In this document: positions 9,218 through 16,455 of the stretch, piece after piece
How positions within the stretch are numbered: the stretch's first letter is position 1
How the letters are laid out: each line of letters begins with the position of its first letter
Assembly: GCA_022376465.1 (NCBI GenBank)
Contig: JACDTU010000011.1
Span: 1,387,501 to 1,403,955 of the forward strand
Length of the DNA stretch: 16,455 nucleotides
Origin: Cubamyces lactineus
Taxonomy: Eukaryota; Basidiomycota; Agaricomycetes; Polyporales; Polyporaceae
Direction: 5' to 3'
The notes under the pieces: generated by a model
The model's database searches: none
Told to the model about the DNA's origin: nothing
The model's input: only the letters and a program-made list of their open reading frames with translations
Made by a program: the position numbers and the translations under genes

Positions 9218-9557
9218 CGTGGCTTTGACTGCGGCGCCCAGATTTATTGCAGCGCAAGGGGCAGCTCTCCCCGCACGTTCATTGTCAATACGCAGGCACA
9301 TATGTTGTGCCATGAGAGATGTACTGAGAGAACGCCGAGGTGTACCATTCAGAAGCAACAAAATATGTCGGCTAATTACAATCTAGGAGCTCAAATATTG
9401 GTCATTGGCCAGGCCGCAATGTACAGGAAGGAGTCGGAATACAGGCACGTACCATCATGATATTACAACCACTTCATTGCGGAGTATGCGCAGGATGCGC
9501 GTTACATGAGGGAACACAACGCTCACGGTTTTCCACCTGGGGGTCATTTTCCACCTG

Positions 9558-10126
9558 GCGCTCAAATACTGTACTGCGTTACTCGCTCCACGTACCCGAG
9601 AAATTATCTTGGCTGGTTGATTTCCCTACCGCTCATCGTACCAAAGCGCAAGATCGGCCACCAAAGAGGATATTCCGGTTCAAAAGGCAGCGCAAGCGAA
9701 GGGCCAAAAGGAGAAGGAGGAAAGCCTCGCCCAAATCGGGCTGAGGATGAAAGTGGAGACCGTTGAGTGTAATATTACAGCTAGTTCAGGAAAGGGAGAG
9801 CACGGTTCGTGGACATGAGACGCGCACCCCCATACCTCCAGAGCGCGCCTTCGCCCGCTCGCGACGACCAACCCTGGGCACCCTTTCTGGGCTGCTCCGC
9901 GGGCCGCCACCCCCCGACGAGACCCTTGAATGACCACACTCAGCCTCTCCGTGGATGGTTCTCAACGCCGCTGCCGCCTCGCGCTCGGAAGCGGAATCAC
10001 CACGACGACTCGGAGAACGAGCAGCCGCTAGAAATATGGTACCGACAAATGCCACCTCTTGCAGGGGGTGTCGGATTGAGTGAAATAGTACACTAATTGT
10101 CGTCTACAAACTGGAGGCGTGATCCG
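9558..10126. other. Gene-free stretch, becoming GC-rich
   Basis: Open frames exist on both strands, but their predicted proteins are Arg-rich or low in complexity, as expected from high GC. No conserved motif, RNA gene or repeat was recognised. Confidence 0.4.
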
Positions 10127-11029
10127 TCATCTCCGTTTTGGCCGCTTTCGGCTGCATGCTTTGTGCTCTGGAGGACGCTTGCCATCGCTACGAACTTCGC
10201 CCTCCGCTTCGTCACGTTGCCGTTTATGGCGCTGCCGAGCGTTCTCCCTGATTGGCCCTGGAGAGGATGGACCAAAAGGAGAGGAGGTGCCGGAGCCAGA
10301 AGTAATAGCGCTGCTCTTAGCAGTTGTGTTTCGGGGACGAAGGCTCGCATGCAAAGAGGACGAGGGCGGGCACGAGCGGGCGCTTCCTCGTGACGAGCTC
10401 GATGAGGACCGTCTACGTCCCATGCCCCGACCAACCCCTGGTGCCAGGCACCTCTCCGTCAGCCGCGGTGGCGATGTGAAGGACACGTCCCTCGATGGCG
10501 GGGTCACGATGACCTGCGGTGCCTGGGGGGCAGAAGCGGGTCTGCTGGGACCGACGCCGGGTGCGGGCGCAAACAACGCGCCACGAGCCGCGAAGCGCGT
10601 GGCCGAGGGCGAAGCGGACGAGAACGAGGACGAGGAAGCGGCCGAGGGTCGCCTCCTACGCGTAGACTGTCCTTCGCTGGACGCATCGCGACCGGACTCG
10701 CATGTGCGCTTCAGGCGACCCGGTGGCTGCGTGGAGGAGGGGGCGACGCAGTCGGCAGCCTGCTGGAACGCACTAGAATTGGGGCCGCACCGTTGCTGCA
10801 CCCAAGCGATGGGATCGCACGCGGAGGTCGGGGCGTGTCTGGTGAAGCGGGGAGATCGGACCCCAGCACAGGTGCCGGTGCCCTGCAGATCGAGGTGAGC
10901 TGGCCATATGAAAAGAGGATGGAGCGTACGGGTACGTATGGTGCTCGTGGATGGCAGGGCGTACCCTTCTTCTTCTCTACTATCCAGTCCGAAAGTGTAT
11001 GCGACAGTTTCATAGCATGCACTATCAGG
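10127..11029 (-). CDS. Possible Ser/Pro/Arg-rich protein, unidentified
   Basis: The minus-strand frame is open for 300 codons, from just after a stop at 11030-11032 to a stop at 10127-10129. There is no ATG near its start, so an upstream exon would be needed; intron-like donors (GCAG|GTAAGA and ACG|GTGAGC) lie just upstream. The predicted protein has RLKRTCES, several Arg/Ser clusters such as RRRRPSAASSSS and GMGRRRSSSSSSRG, and ends ACSRKRPKRR. That composition suits a disordered, possibly nuclear protein with basic localisation signals. High GC keeps frames open by chance, and a 259-codon frame overlaps on the + strand, so coding status is uncertain. No family was recognised. Confidence 0.35.
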   Translation of the reverse strand, partial: PDSACYETVAYTFGLDSREEEGYALPSTSTIRTRTLHPLFIWPAHLDLQGTGTCAGVRSPRFTRHAPTSACDPIAWVQQRCGPNSSAFQQAADCVAPSSTQPPGRLKRTCESGRDASSEGQSTRRRRPSAASSSSFSSASPSATRFAARGALFAPAPGVGPSRPASAPQAPQVIVTPPSRDVSFTSPPRLTERCLAPGVGRGMGRRRSSSSSSRGSARSCPPSSSLHASLRPRNTTAKSSAITSGSGTSSPFGPSSPGPIRENARQRHKRQRDEAEGEVRSDGKRPPEHKACSRKRPKRR

Positions 11030-11104
11030 CTATTGGATTGTGTACGCTCGCTGTTTGCCCGCCTGGTTTACTTTCGCGCTCACCGTAATGAGGGTCCAAT
11101 ATTC

Positions 11105-11272
11105 TTACCTGCTGACTGTGACCCGTGATAGAACAACATCAGGAAAAAGCATTCCTGATATAGCTTCGCGGGCGGCTATGGAGGCCCAGCGCCCCTCGAG
11201 GTGAACCCCGGTGCACTTGCCGCGAGCGATGTCGCATATGTCTCCCTTTGCACTTGTGCATCCACAGACCAT
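11105..11272 (-). CDS. Possible upstream exon, unidentified
   Basis: From ATG 11272 (context GCCATGG) the frame reads MVCGCTSAKGDICDIARG and then GRWASIAAREAISGMLF. A donor-like GCAG|GTAAGA lies at its end, before the stop at 11105. It could be the first exon of the frame ending at 10127, but the acceptor that would join the frames is unclear. No domain is recognised. Confidence 0.2.
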   Translation of the reverse strand: MVCGCTSAKGDICDIARGKCTGVHLEGRWASIAAREAISGMLFPDVVLSRVTVSR

Positions 11273-11339
11273 GGCTTGCACAGTAAGGGGATGGATGGAT
11301 GCTACATTCAACGGATGACATCCACTGTGCCGGAACACC

Positions 11340-12114
11340 TAGTGATACCTACCAGTGCTTTGTACTGTGACAATGCCACTCCTCTTCTCGGAGCGCCCAA
11401 TCGCGATAGAACGGATGTGTCGTGTGCTAGTTGAGATCCGCCGAACCTGGCGCACATGCCGGTTCTAGTACAGGCAACCGTGGGCAATCGCGGATGAAAT
11501 GCATGCGCCCTCTCCGTCTTCCTTCGGGACGTCAGCTTGCACCTGCGAGCGGCGAGAACAAGAACTAATTGGACATCATCGCGAAGCGACGCGGAACGTC
11601 CTCCCCTGCAGGTTTTTACTGCCTAGGCTTTTCCTGCCCCGTATAACACATGCACCTTTTCCCCACTGGGGTTTTTTGATGTATGCGTGGACAAGGGTCT
11701 TCGTTTCTCGCGCGACAGCAGTACTCGGACCATGTTCCCAGTGCGGAGAGCAGCCGCCAAGGCGCGGCGCTAGTGGTATCTTATTCTTATCTACGTGCTG
11801 GATCGTGATTTGTGTCGCCTCTCAACGAGGCGGCGTGGAAACAAAACGAACGCTCCCCCCGTGTTGAGCGCCAATCGTGAATCGGAGTTTCAATCCCGGC
11901 TACCCCAAAAGCGCTGTACGCGAGGCATGTTCGACTTCACCAACGACGTCGACTCCTCCCTCGAGATACCCCTCGTCACCCCTCTTCAGGCGCGAATCAC
12001 ATCGGCGCAGTCTCCCATCGCCTCATTCTTAGCCTCCTTAGTCGTTCATTGGCGTCCACTGCGTTACAATTCATAGCCACCCACCTCCACCCGGACATCC
12101 ATCTCACGACATCC
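11340..12114 (+). promoter_or_regulatory. Upstream region and 5'UTR of the KEN-box gene
   Basis: No convincing coding sequence was seen; a 122-codon + frame at 11499-11867 has no recognisable motif. The last 150 bases are pyrimidine-rich (CCACCTCCACC, CTCCTTAGTCG) like a fungal 5'UTR. A weak GTATAACAC lies near 11641. No CCAAT box was seen. Confidence 0.35.
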
Positions 12115-12651
12115 ATGGCTACTGTTACGCGTGGTTTCGTGGTCTTCAGGGACGAGCCCGAGTCCTCGCCACCCCAGGCTTTGGAGAAGAAGGAATCTCA
12201 GCCCGGAGCGTCCGCTGCGTATGTCCTCCCACTTCCCCCAGGCCCTCATCTCGTCTACCCTGCGAAAAAGGAGAACATCAACCCTTTGACTTGTACGCGT
12301 GCGCTCAGCGTCAAGGCACAGGCCACGAAGGGTCGGAAGCCCCTCTTAGAGAAACCCATCAACCCTTTGACTGGTACGCGTGCGCTCAGCGTCAAGGCAC
12401 AGGGTCGGAAGCCCCTCTTAGAGAAACCCAATAAGAAGCGGGCGTTTAAGGCACGTGCGGCCGACAAGAAGACCGGCCCGCACTCGCGGCACTCGTCGCT
12501 CTCATCGATATCGGAGGAGGGGCCCGCGTCGAATCCGAGTTGGCCCCGGTCTCGGGGTCGGGGCTTCTCTCGACCCAGCTCCAGAGTCATCCAGCTCCTC
12601 CTCCTCTTCCTCATCATACGTCAGTTGTCTTGGTCGTCATCACATCTTTGA
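12115..12651 (+). CDS. KEN-box and D-box protein with gag-derived C-terminus (APC/C target-like, perhaps securin)
   Basis: ATG 12115 sits in a good context (CATCCATGG), and 178 codons follow. Residues 52-54 are KEN followed by INP, a classic KENxxP degron. Residues 55-81 and 82-105 are a tandem repeat (INPLT...TRALSVKAQ...GRKPLLEKP). Each unit carries RKPL, and the second gives a full RxxLxxxxN destruction box (R98, L101, N106). A basic stretch (NKKRAFKARAADKK) and a Ser-rich acidic patch follow. KEN plus D-box in a small basic protein is how anaphase-promoting complex substrates such as securin look; securin identity is inference only. From 12564 the sequence is a copia gag fragment read in a different frame, giving 28 foreign residues and a stop at 12649-12651. 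The native C-terminus is therefore lost and the protein is probably defective or altered. Confidence 0.6.
   Translation: MATVTRGFVVFRDEPESSPPQALEKKESQPGASAAYVLPLPPGPHLVYPAKKENINPLTCTRALSVKAQATKGRKPLLEKPINPLTGTRALSVKAQGRKPLLEKPNKKRAFKARAADKKTGPHSRHSSLSSISEEGPASNPSWPRSRGRGFSRPSSRVIQLLLLFLIIRQLSWSSSHL
12277..12429 (+). repeat. In-frame tandem duplication of the degron unit
   Basis: Unit 1 (12277-12357, 81 bp) and unit 2 (12358-12429, 72 bp) differ by one substitution (TGT versus GGT codon) and a 9-bp insert, GCCACGAAG, in unit 1. Both lengths are multiples of three. The near identity shows the duplication is recent. Confidence 0.9.
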
Positions 12652-13315
12652 CCAAGAGGACAGTTTAGATCGCTTCTGGACTGGAGAAAATTGGTACGAG
12701 TGCGACGTTAGCCCCTGTCCTAACCGCTTAACTCCACCATCGCATCCTCCTCCTCCTAGACTCCCTTCCTGGGGAGTATCTGTCGAAGCAACTGTTCCTC
12801 AACCAGGACAATCACCTGAACTTTGGGATTCCATACTGCTTCCGCCATCTCCTTCTGAATCTCCTACTCTTCAACCTCCTACCCTTCCATCGGCGCCTCT
12901 CCAATTTGCGCCCTCTATCTCTCTAGACTTCTCCGACCACTTCCAGGACTCTCCCCAATTCTATCTACTCGCCATGGGAGACATCAAGCCTGAGTCGCTT
13001 CCTGTCCTGTCCTCGGCTGGCTCCTACAACACATGGGCCGCCAAAATGAAGGGCTACCTGATGTTCATGAACTGTTGGGGCGTTGTCAACGGCTCATTGA
13101 CTCAGCCTGAAGAGGCTGAAGGTTGCAAGGAATGGAACAAGCAGAACGCGCAGGCCCGTGGCCTCATCTACATGCGCACTGCTCCCAACTTCCACTACCT
13201 CTTGGAGACCCGAAACACTATGACAGACGGTGTCACCACCTCCACGGCTGCTACCCTTTCTGCCAATTGAAGGCAAAGTTTGGCAAGCCGAACAGCGCTC
13301 ACGTCTGGGGCCTCT
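12564..13315 (+). mobile_element. Fragment of copia gag, duplicate of 483-1250
   Basis: This 752-bp block aligns with 483-1250. It differs at two bases (12725 versus 644 and 13124 versus 1043) and lacks 16 bp corresponding to 1185-1200 or 1186-1201. It covers the ATG-less extension and the first part of Gag; its Gag ATG is at 12974 and the 16-bp loss brings a stop at 13268-13270, giving a 98-residue remnant. It carries no LTR, no poly-A and no evident target-site duplication, so it looks like a DNA-level copy or repair insertion rather than ordinary retrotransposition. Confidence 0.95.
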
Positions 13316-13500
13316 GGCTATTGCATTGCGCACGTTACCTGACCAGGGAGTGTATACAATTAGTTATCCTGCAATTCAATAGTATACAATCCATCTGGAT
13401 ATGTGTGCAGAAATTTGCCTAGATGGGGGCTCAATAAACGAAAGGAAATCAAATGAATAAACTTGAATTGTTCCCCGGCGCTTGCGCCAGAATGTCGCGA
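13316..13500 (+). terminator. 3'UTR-like region with AATAAA signals
   Basis: AT-rich sequence with AATAAA at 13433-13438 and 13456-13461 follows the gag fragment. A direct repeat, GTATACAAT, occurs at 13352 and 13382. It could provide the 3' end of transcripts from the gene at 12115. Confidence 0.4.
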
Positions 13501-13509
13501 AGGCTCGTG

Positions 13510-13756
13510 TGACGTCATGCTCTGTCGCCTCTGCACCTCCCCCGAGCTCGCGTCCTCTTCCTGCCATGTCACCAAACTGAGAAGTTCTCTGCTTGACACC
13601 GGGCGCCGGATGTTTTAGACTCCGCGGCTTCTTCCAGGCCTGCCGGTATAAAGTCCCCTTAACCCTGGCGACACCCCCATCCGGCTTGTCTTCGAACTCC
13701 CGCGTCCTCTTCGTCCACCATCCACGTCCACCATCCACCTCGCTCTGGAGCCCATG
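13510..13756 (+). promoter_or_regulatory. Promoter-like region: CRE site, TATA box, pyrimidine-rich leader, ATG
   Basis: TGACGTCA (13510-13517) is a perfect ATF/CREB site. TATAAAG follows at 13647-13653, then a CT-rich leader with a repeated CCACCATCCAC, then CCCATGG at 13754. The order and spacing resemble a real fungal promoter. The gene it served is not clearly preserved. Confidence 0.45.
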
Positions 13757-13930
13757 GTAACCTCTGTGTCGAGCGCGCTGTCGCGAGTGAGGTTGAGGTT
13801 GTGGTTGTGTGGTGAGAAAGTGAAAAGCGGGTGTGAGAGAAAACGGAAGAGGGGAAGTCAAAGGGAAGTGCTGTACGCAGAAAGAGAAGAGGATCGTACG
13901 ACACCAAAGTGCGGAGAACCTCGAAACTAA
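13754..13930 (+). CDS. Short 58-codon ORF behind the promoter, unidentified
   Basis: The ORF starts MVTSVSSALSRVRLRLWL and is Lys/Arg-rich afterwards. The start has a good context and follows a CRE and TATA promoter, but no homology is recognised. It may be the first exon of a gene lost to rearrangement, or an untranslated leader. A separate + frame (13833-14192) contains a short repeat, NYLRKLPKNYLRKLP, and is equally unexplained. Confidence 0.2.
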   Translation: MVTSVSSALSRVRLRLWLCGEKVKSGCERKRKRGSQREVLYAEREEDRTTPKCGEPRN

Positions 13931-14569
13931 CTACCTACGGAAACTACCCAAGAACTACCTCAGAAAACTACCTACTCAAGAACAATCAAAATCTTCGACC
14001 GAGGGCGGTAATGCCAACGATCCTACGAAGAAGGTGAATGAAAATGAGGAGCACTTAGAAATACGTCTCTTGGTCACGCGTCTTCAAAGAATTCAAACCA
14101 ATGAACCTCACGTTGCCGCAAAGCTTGTCGGTTTTCCTCCTTTCCAGACAGTGGCTCTGCCGAGTTCGGGGTATGCCCTTACTTGGCGGTGATACGCAAT
14201 CGAATCTACGGAACACGAAACAAACAAAGTCTACTGTACCTTTGCGAGATCTGACCTCTTCTCCCTAGGCCCTGTAGATCTCAAAATCCTCCTTCGAGAA
14301 ATCTTCCGGCAAGTCCCAGAAGCTTCCTCTACCTACCCTAGAACGCACCGATAGAGCTGGCAGAGTTTCCCCTAGCTAACCCGCTCGGCTGCACGTCCTG
14401 TCCGATGGTCAACGACCTGAGAACCTTCCTATCCTGTTCTCCTTATCCCTATCCTAATCCTATCCTTCAACAATGTCTGCACTCAGGCTGCTAAACCCTG
14501 GACTCTGCCGCTAAGGTCCAACCTGCAGTGGCTTACGACGCACGAAGTCCTACCGAGCGACGGTAAGGC
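13931..14569. other. No supported gene
   Basis: A + frame to 14192 and a minus stretch near 14280-14340 (FWDLPEDFSKEDFEIYRA, then a stop) look weakly protein-like, and the latter could be retroelement Gag debris. A TATCC-rich microrepeat lies at about 14430-14466. Nothing here can be named. Confidence 0.3.
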
Positions 14570-14937
14570 TTAATCGAACCTGTTCTGACACAGAGAAATC
14601 AGCGCACAATTAACACCACGACGACTCACCTAGAAATCCACTTGCGAACTTGCTGAGAACTTGATGGCTGGTTGCTGAGGTTGCTGACTGTCGAACTGAA
14701 CTTGCTGCCTTGCTGGTTGCTGGGTTGCTTGCTGGTACTTGCTGTCAGATCTTACTCGCTTGTGAGAAAATCCTTCTGAGTTGCTGTTTTTTTGGGGGGC
14801 TTTGCCAGTCGAGTATATATACTCTCCCAGAAAGCTTCCGGCGCATTCTATCTACATTACAAATCACTACCTACTGGCTGACTAACAATGTCCTTGAACC
14901 TTCCAACACATTCCGTAACTCTCCAGGGTATTCTTGA
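14570..14937 (-). repeat. LTR-like or promoter-like region on the minus strand
   Basis: On the minus strand the segment starts TGTCAAGAATACCC (at 14937), contains a palindromic GAGTATATATACTC box (14811-14824), then a CAGCAA-rich leader and an intron-like stretch (GTGAGT...CTGAT...CAG) ending near 14580. This order resembles the U3, TATA and leader of a fungal LTR element. No matching LTR end or second copy was found. Confidence 0.3.
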
Positions 14938-14980
14938 CAAGGACCCGGGCTGACCCGGCTCTGTAAGTTCCCTGCCATCC

Positions 14981-15020
14981 GGCTGTGCACGCTGCCTCAC
15001 GGCTGTGCACTCACTGCCTC
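14981..15020. repeat. Two-unit 20-bp tandem repeat
   Basis: GGCTGTGCACGCTGCCTCAC at 14981-15000 is followed by GGCTGTGCACTCACTGCCTC. The CTGTGCAC core also appears in the 21-bp repeats within the LTR at 15567-16108. Confidence 0.6.
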
Positions 15021-15205
15021 GTCTATTGTCTTGAAGATTCCAGAAGGTCCCGGGCCATGAACTGCCTGGAGAACCTTCCAGCACCTTCTCGCGTTTTCTG
15101 GGATCTCCTAGATCCTGCTAGAACATTCCAGAACGTTGCATGGCTGCGTCGTTGGCTGTCCCTTCAAGGCTGTTCAAGGCTGTACGCACACAGCTTCGCA
15201 TAGCC

Positions 15206-15549
15206 TCAATGGATACCATCAACGTAGCCTCGCACTGCCTCTGTTGCTACTTCCGCTACCTCAGATACCTTGGTGGGTGCTGTGGATGCGTATGAGGAAG
15301 ACAACGAGTGGCCATTCGAGATTGCAAAAGAGTGACTGTCCGAACGAGTGTCTAAGGAGTCCATGTCCGTTGCCCATTCCCTCAGCCTGCGTACAGATAC
15401 CGGAACTCTCCCTGGATGTAGTCGTCCAGCTCCCATTCGTCGACGTTTGGGGACTGTCCAACCTCTGCGGGTGTGGGTGAGTACTTGTATCTGCGCACGT
15501 CAAAGGAAACTTGCCTGAGTTGTGCCGGTCGTTGTCGGGTCGCAGACAT
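15206..15549 (-). pseudogene. Frameshifted gag-like ORF behind the LTR
   Basis: ATG 15549 lies 17 nt past the end of the minus-strand LTR. The first frame reads MSATRQRPAQLRQVSFDVRR and on to EWELDDYIQGEFRYLYAG before a stop at 15382-15384. An overlapping frame continues RRLREWATDMDSLDTRSDSH with a Ser-rich tail and stops at 15206-15208. One indel between them would explain the break. Its place directly after an LTR suggests the Gag start of a gypsy-like element, but no capsid or zinc-knuckle motif is seen. Confidence 0.45.
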
Positions 15550-15566
15550 CCGAACCAGCTCCTCAA

Positions 15567-16108
15567 TGTTACGCTTTCGAGCGTGACTCTTAAACTATCA
15601 AGCCTTAAGACGTCAATGAATAGAGAGCTTGTATCTATTCAGCTACTAGCCCTAGCTTGTCGAAGATAAGCGCGTAGTAGTATTTGCAGTTGAAAGCGAG
15701 TTAACGAGCAACCAAAGTCGTATTTCGCGAAGAGACTGAAAGCTGAGGGTCGCTCTATGGCGTCGCCTCTTATATACATGTATGCAGGCCTGTAGACGGA
15801 ATGTTCTAGCGTGTACATGGACTTTCTGGTGCGTAGTAGTCAGCGCTAGTCGAACCTAGTAACACTGTGGCAGTGCTGCTGTGGACTGTGCAGAAGCGCC
15901 TGTGCACTGCGCGGAAGTAACTGTGCACTGTGCAGCAGTAACTGTGCATAGAAAGTCCTAGAGAGTCCTAGATAATACGAGACCATTCCTGTCTTTAAGA
16001 ACCGTAGCTAGAATCCTAGAGTCCGCCATATTCGTATAGTACAGAGACGGAAGTAGAGACCATACCAAATCGTACAGTTCGTAAGACGCCTATCGTACAT
16101 TTGTAACA
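15567..16108 (-). repeat. 542-bp LTR of a gypsy-like element (minus strand)
   Basis: Read on the minus strand it starts TGTTAC (at 16108) and ends GTAACA (at 15567), a 6-bp terminal inverted repeat. A polypurine tract (CAGCGGAGGGGGAGC) lies immediately before it. A TATATAAG box is at 15769-15776. Element-like sequence on both sides means it is not a simple solo LTR. Confidence 0.75.
15879..15950. repeat. 21-bp tandem repeats in the LTR U3 region
   Basis: Three full 21-bp units (15879-15899, 15900-15920, 15921-15941) plus a partial fourth share the form CTGTGCACTGYGCRGNAG. They lie upstream of the TATA box in the direction of transcription, the usual place for repeated LTR enhancer elements. 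Confidence 0.75.
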
Positions 16109-16142
16109 TTAGCTCCCCCTCCGCTGAAGGTCGTCCTCGACC
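16109..16142 (-). other. Polypurine tract before the LTR
   Basis: On the minus strand, CAGCGGAGGGGGAGC followed by TAA leads straight into the TGTTAC start of the LTR. A purine run at this position primes plus-strand DNA synthesis in LTR retroelements. Confidence 0.7.
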
Positions 16143-16455
16143 TTAGGCATGCACGATAATGTTCTGGTTACGCTCGACGACCTCAGGACGGAAGACGTCC
16201 AAAGAGATCTGGACGAGGTCAGACACGTTACCTACTGCCCGAATACAATCCCACTGCGCCGATTCTGCCGCCGACATGCCTATATCCTGGCGATAAGTCG
16301 TCGGGGTGCGTTCGGCCTCGATCTTGAAGGCAGGGAAATTTCCTCGACGAGCGATGACGTCGTCGATAAGGAGAGAGGCTGCCATTGTGGTCCTGACAGA
16401 AGCTTCCGGCCATCGCAGATGGTATGCGACCATGATCCGAGTGACGGAGATGCCG
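16143..16455 (-). CDS. 3' end of a retroelement ORF, partial, unidentified
   Basis: The frame is open from the window edge to a stop at 16143-16145, 34 bp before the LTR. It includes MVAYHLRWPEASVRTTMAAS, later KIEAERTPTTYRQDIGMSA, and ends EVVERNQNIIVHA. Its position suits the last ORF of the element owning the LTR. No reverse transcriptase, integrase or chromodomain motif is visible, so it may be an element-specific domain or a non-autonomous element's ORF. Confidence 0.4.
   Translation of the reverse strand, partial: GISVTRIMVAYHLRWPEASVRTTMAASLLIDDVIARRGNFPAFKIEAERTPTTYRQDIGMSAAESAQWDCIRAVGNVSDLVQISLDVFRPEVVERNQNIIVHA

Larger units (their letters stand above)
8858..9557. mobile_element. 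Possible MITE-like element with CAGGTGGAAAA ends
   Basis: CAGGTGGAAAAC at 8858-8869 is matched in reverse complement at 9528-9539, with GCG at a similar offset in both. CAGGTGGAAAA appears again in reverse complement at 9547-9557. That would bound a 680-700 bp element without coding capacity. No target-site duplication was found for either right end, so the call stays tentative. Confidence 0.35.

Noticed and set aside
12049..12114. Earlier start for the KEN-box gene
   Set aside because: The upstream in-frame codon is TTG. The ATG at 12115 has a much better context and follows a pyrimidine-rich leader.
12455..13270. 271-codon ORF as a new Gag fusion gene
   Set aside because: Its start is not an ATG and its first part is the KEN-box gene read out of frame. 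Only the Gag-derived part is meaningful.
13376..13861. 161-codon minus-strand ORF across the promoter-like region
   Set aside because: It opposes a CRE/TATA promoter and AATAAA signals on the + strand and has no recognisable domain.
14560..14590. tRNA-like B box (GGTTCGATT on the minus strand)
   Set aside because: No A box at suitable spacing and no foldable cloverleaf were found; it is more likely part of the LTR-like leader.

Overview
The window looks like accessory, transposon-rich DNA from a basidiomycete fungus, most likely a wood-decay type Agaricomycete. The reasons are: many 46-58 nt introns with CTGAC/CTGAT-like branch sites; a multi-intron P450 with an N-terminal membrane anchor and an IPGPP hinge; Ty1/copia and gypsy-like LTR retroelements; and long intergenic stretches without host genes. 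No bacterial operon, CRISPR array or RNA gene was seen. Species and function calls rest on reading alone; no database search was possible.

Left part (1-4341): a decayed Ty1/copia element on the + strand has Gag, a CCHC zinc knuckle, an aspartic protease and an integrase, but no reverse transcriptase or RNase H. It carries two single-base deletions and an early stop. A short LTR-like segment (about 3152-3454) follows, then a broken + strand gene piece (about 3476-4341) that reads like the second half of a fungal RNase III domain. The copia element may have landed in or beside that gene.

Middle part (4342-7084): a minus-strand cytochrome P450 gene can be followed through seven exons, including one GC-AG intron. 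Its seventh exon is split by a roughly 1.07 kb insertion (4860-5927) flanked by a near-identical 9-bp repeat. Removing the insertion rejoins the exon in frame. The gene is also cut off near its seventh intron, so the I-helix, ExxR and heme-cysteine regions are absent.

7085-12114: no confident host gene. It holds faint minus-strand coding debris (7901-8721), a possible 0.7 kb inverted-repeat element (8858-9557), two strong hairpins, a GC-rich 300-codon minus-strand open frame (10127-11029) and a possible exon upstream of it.

Right part (12115-16455): a small + strand gene (from 12115) has a KEN box and a tandemly duplicated D-box unit, which suggests a protein destroyed by the anaphase-promoting complex, perhaps a securin. 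Its C-terminus is replaced by a 752-bp fragment of the copia gag, nearly identical to the copy at 483-1250, read out of frame. Polyadenylation-like signals and a CRE plus TATA promoter follow. The right end holds minus-strand gypsy-like material: promoter or LTR-like sequence (14570-14937), a frameshifted gag-like ORF (15206-15549), a 542-bp LTR with TGTTAC/GTAACA ends (15567-16108), a polypurine tract and the 3' end of a further ORF running off the window.
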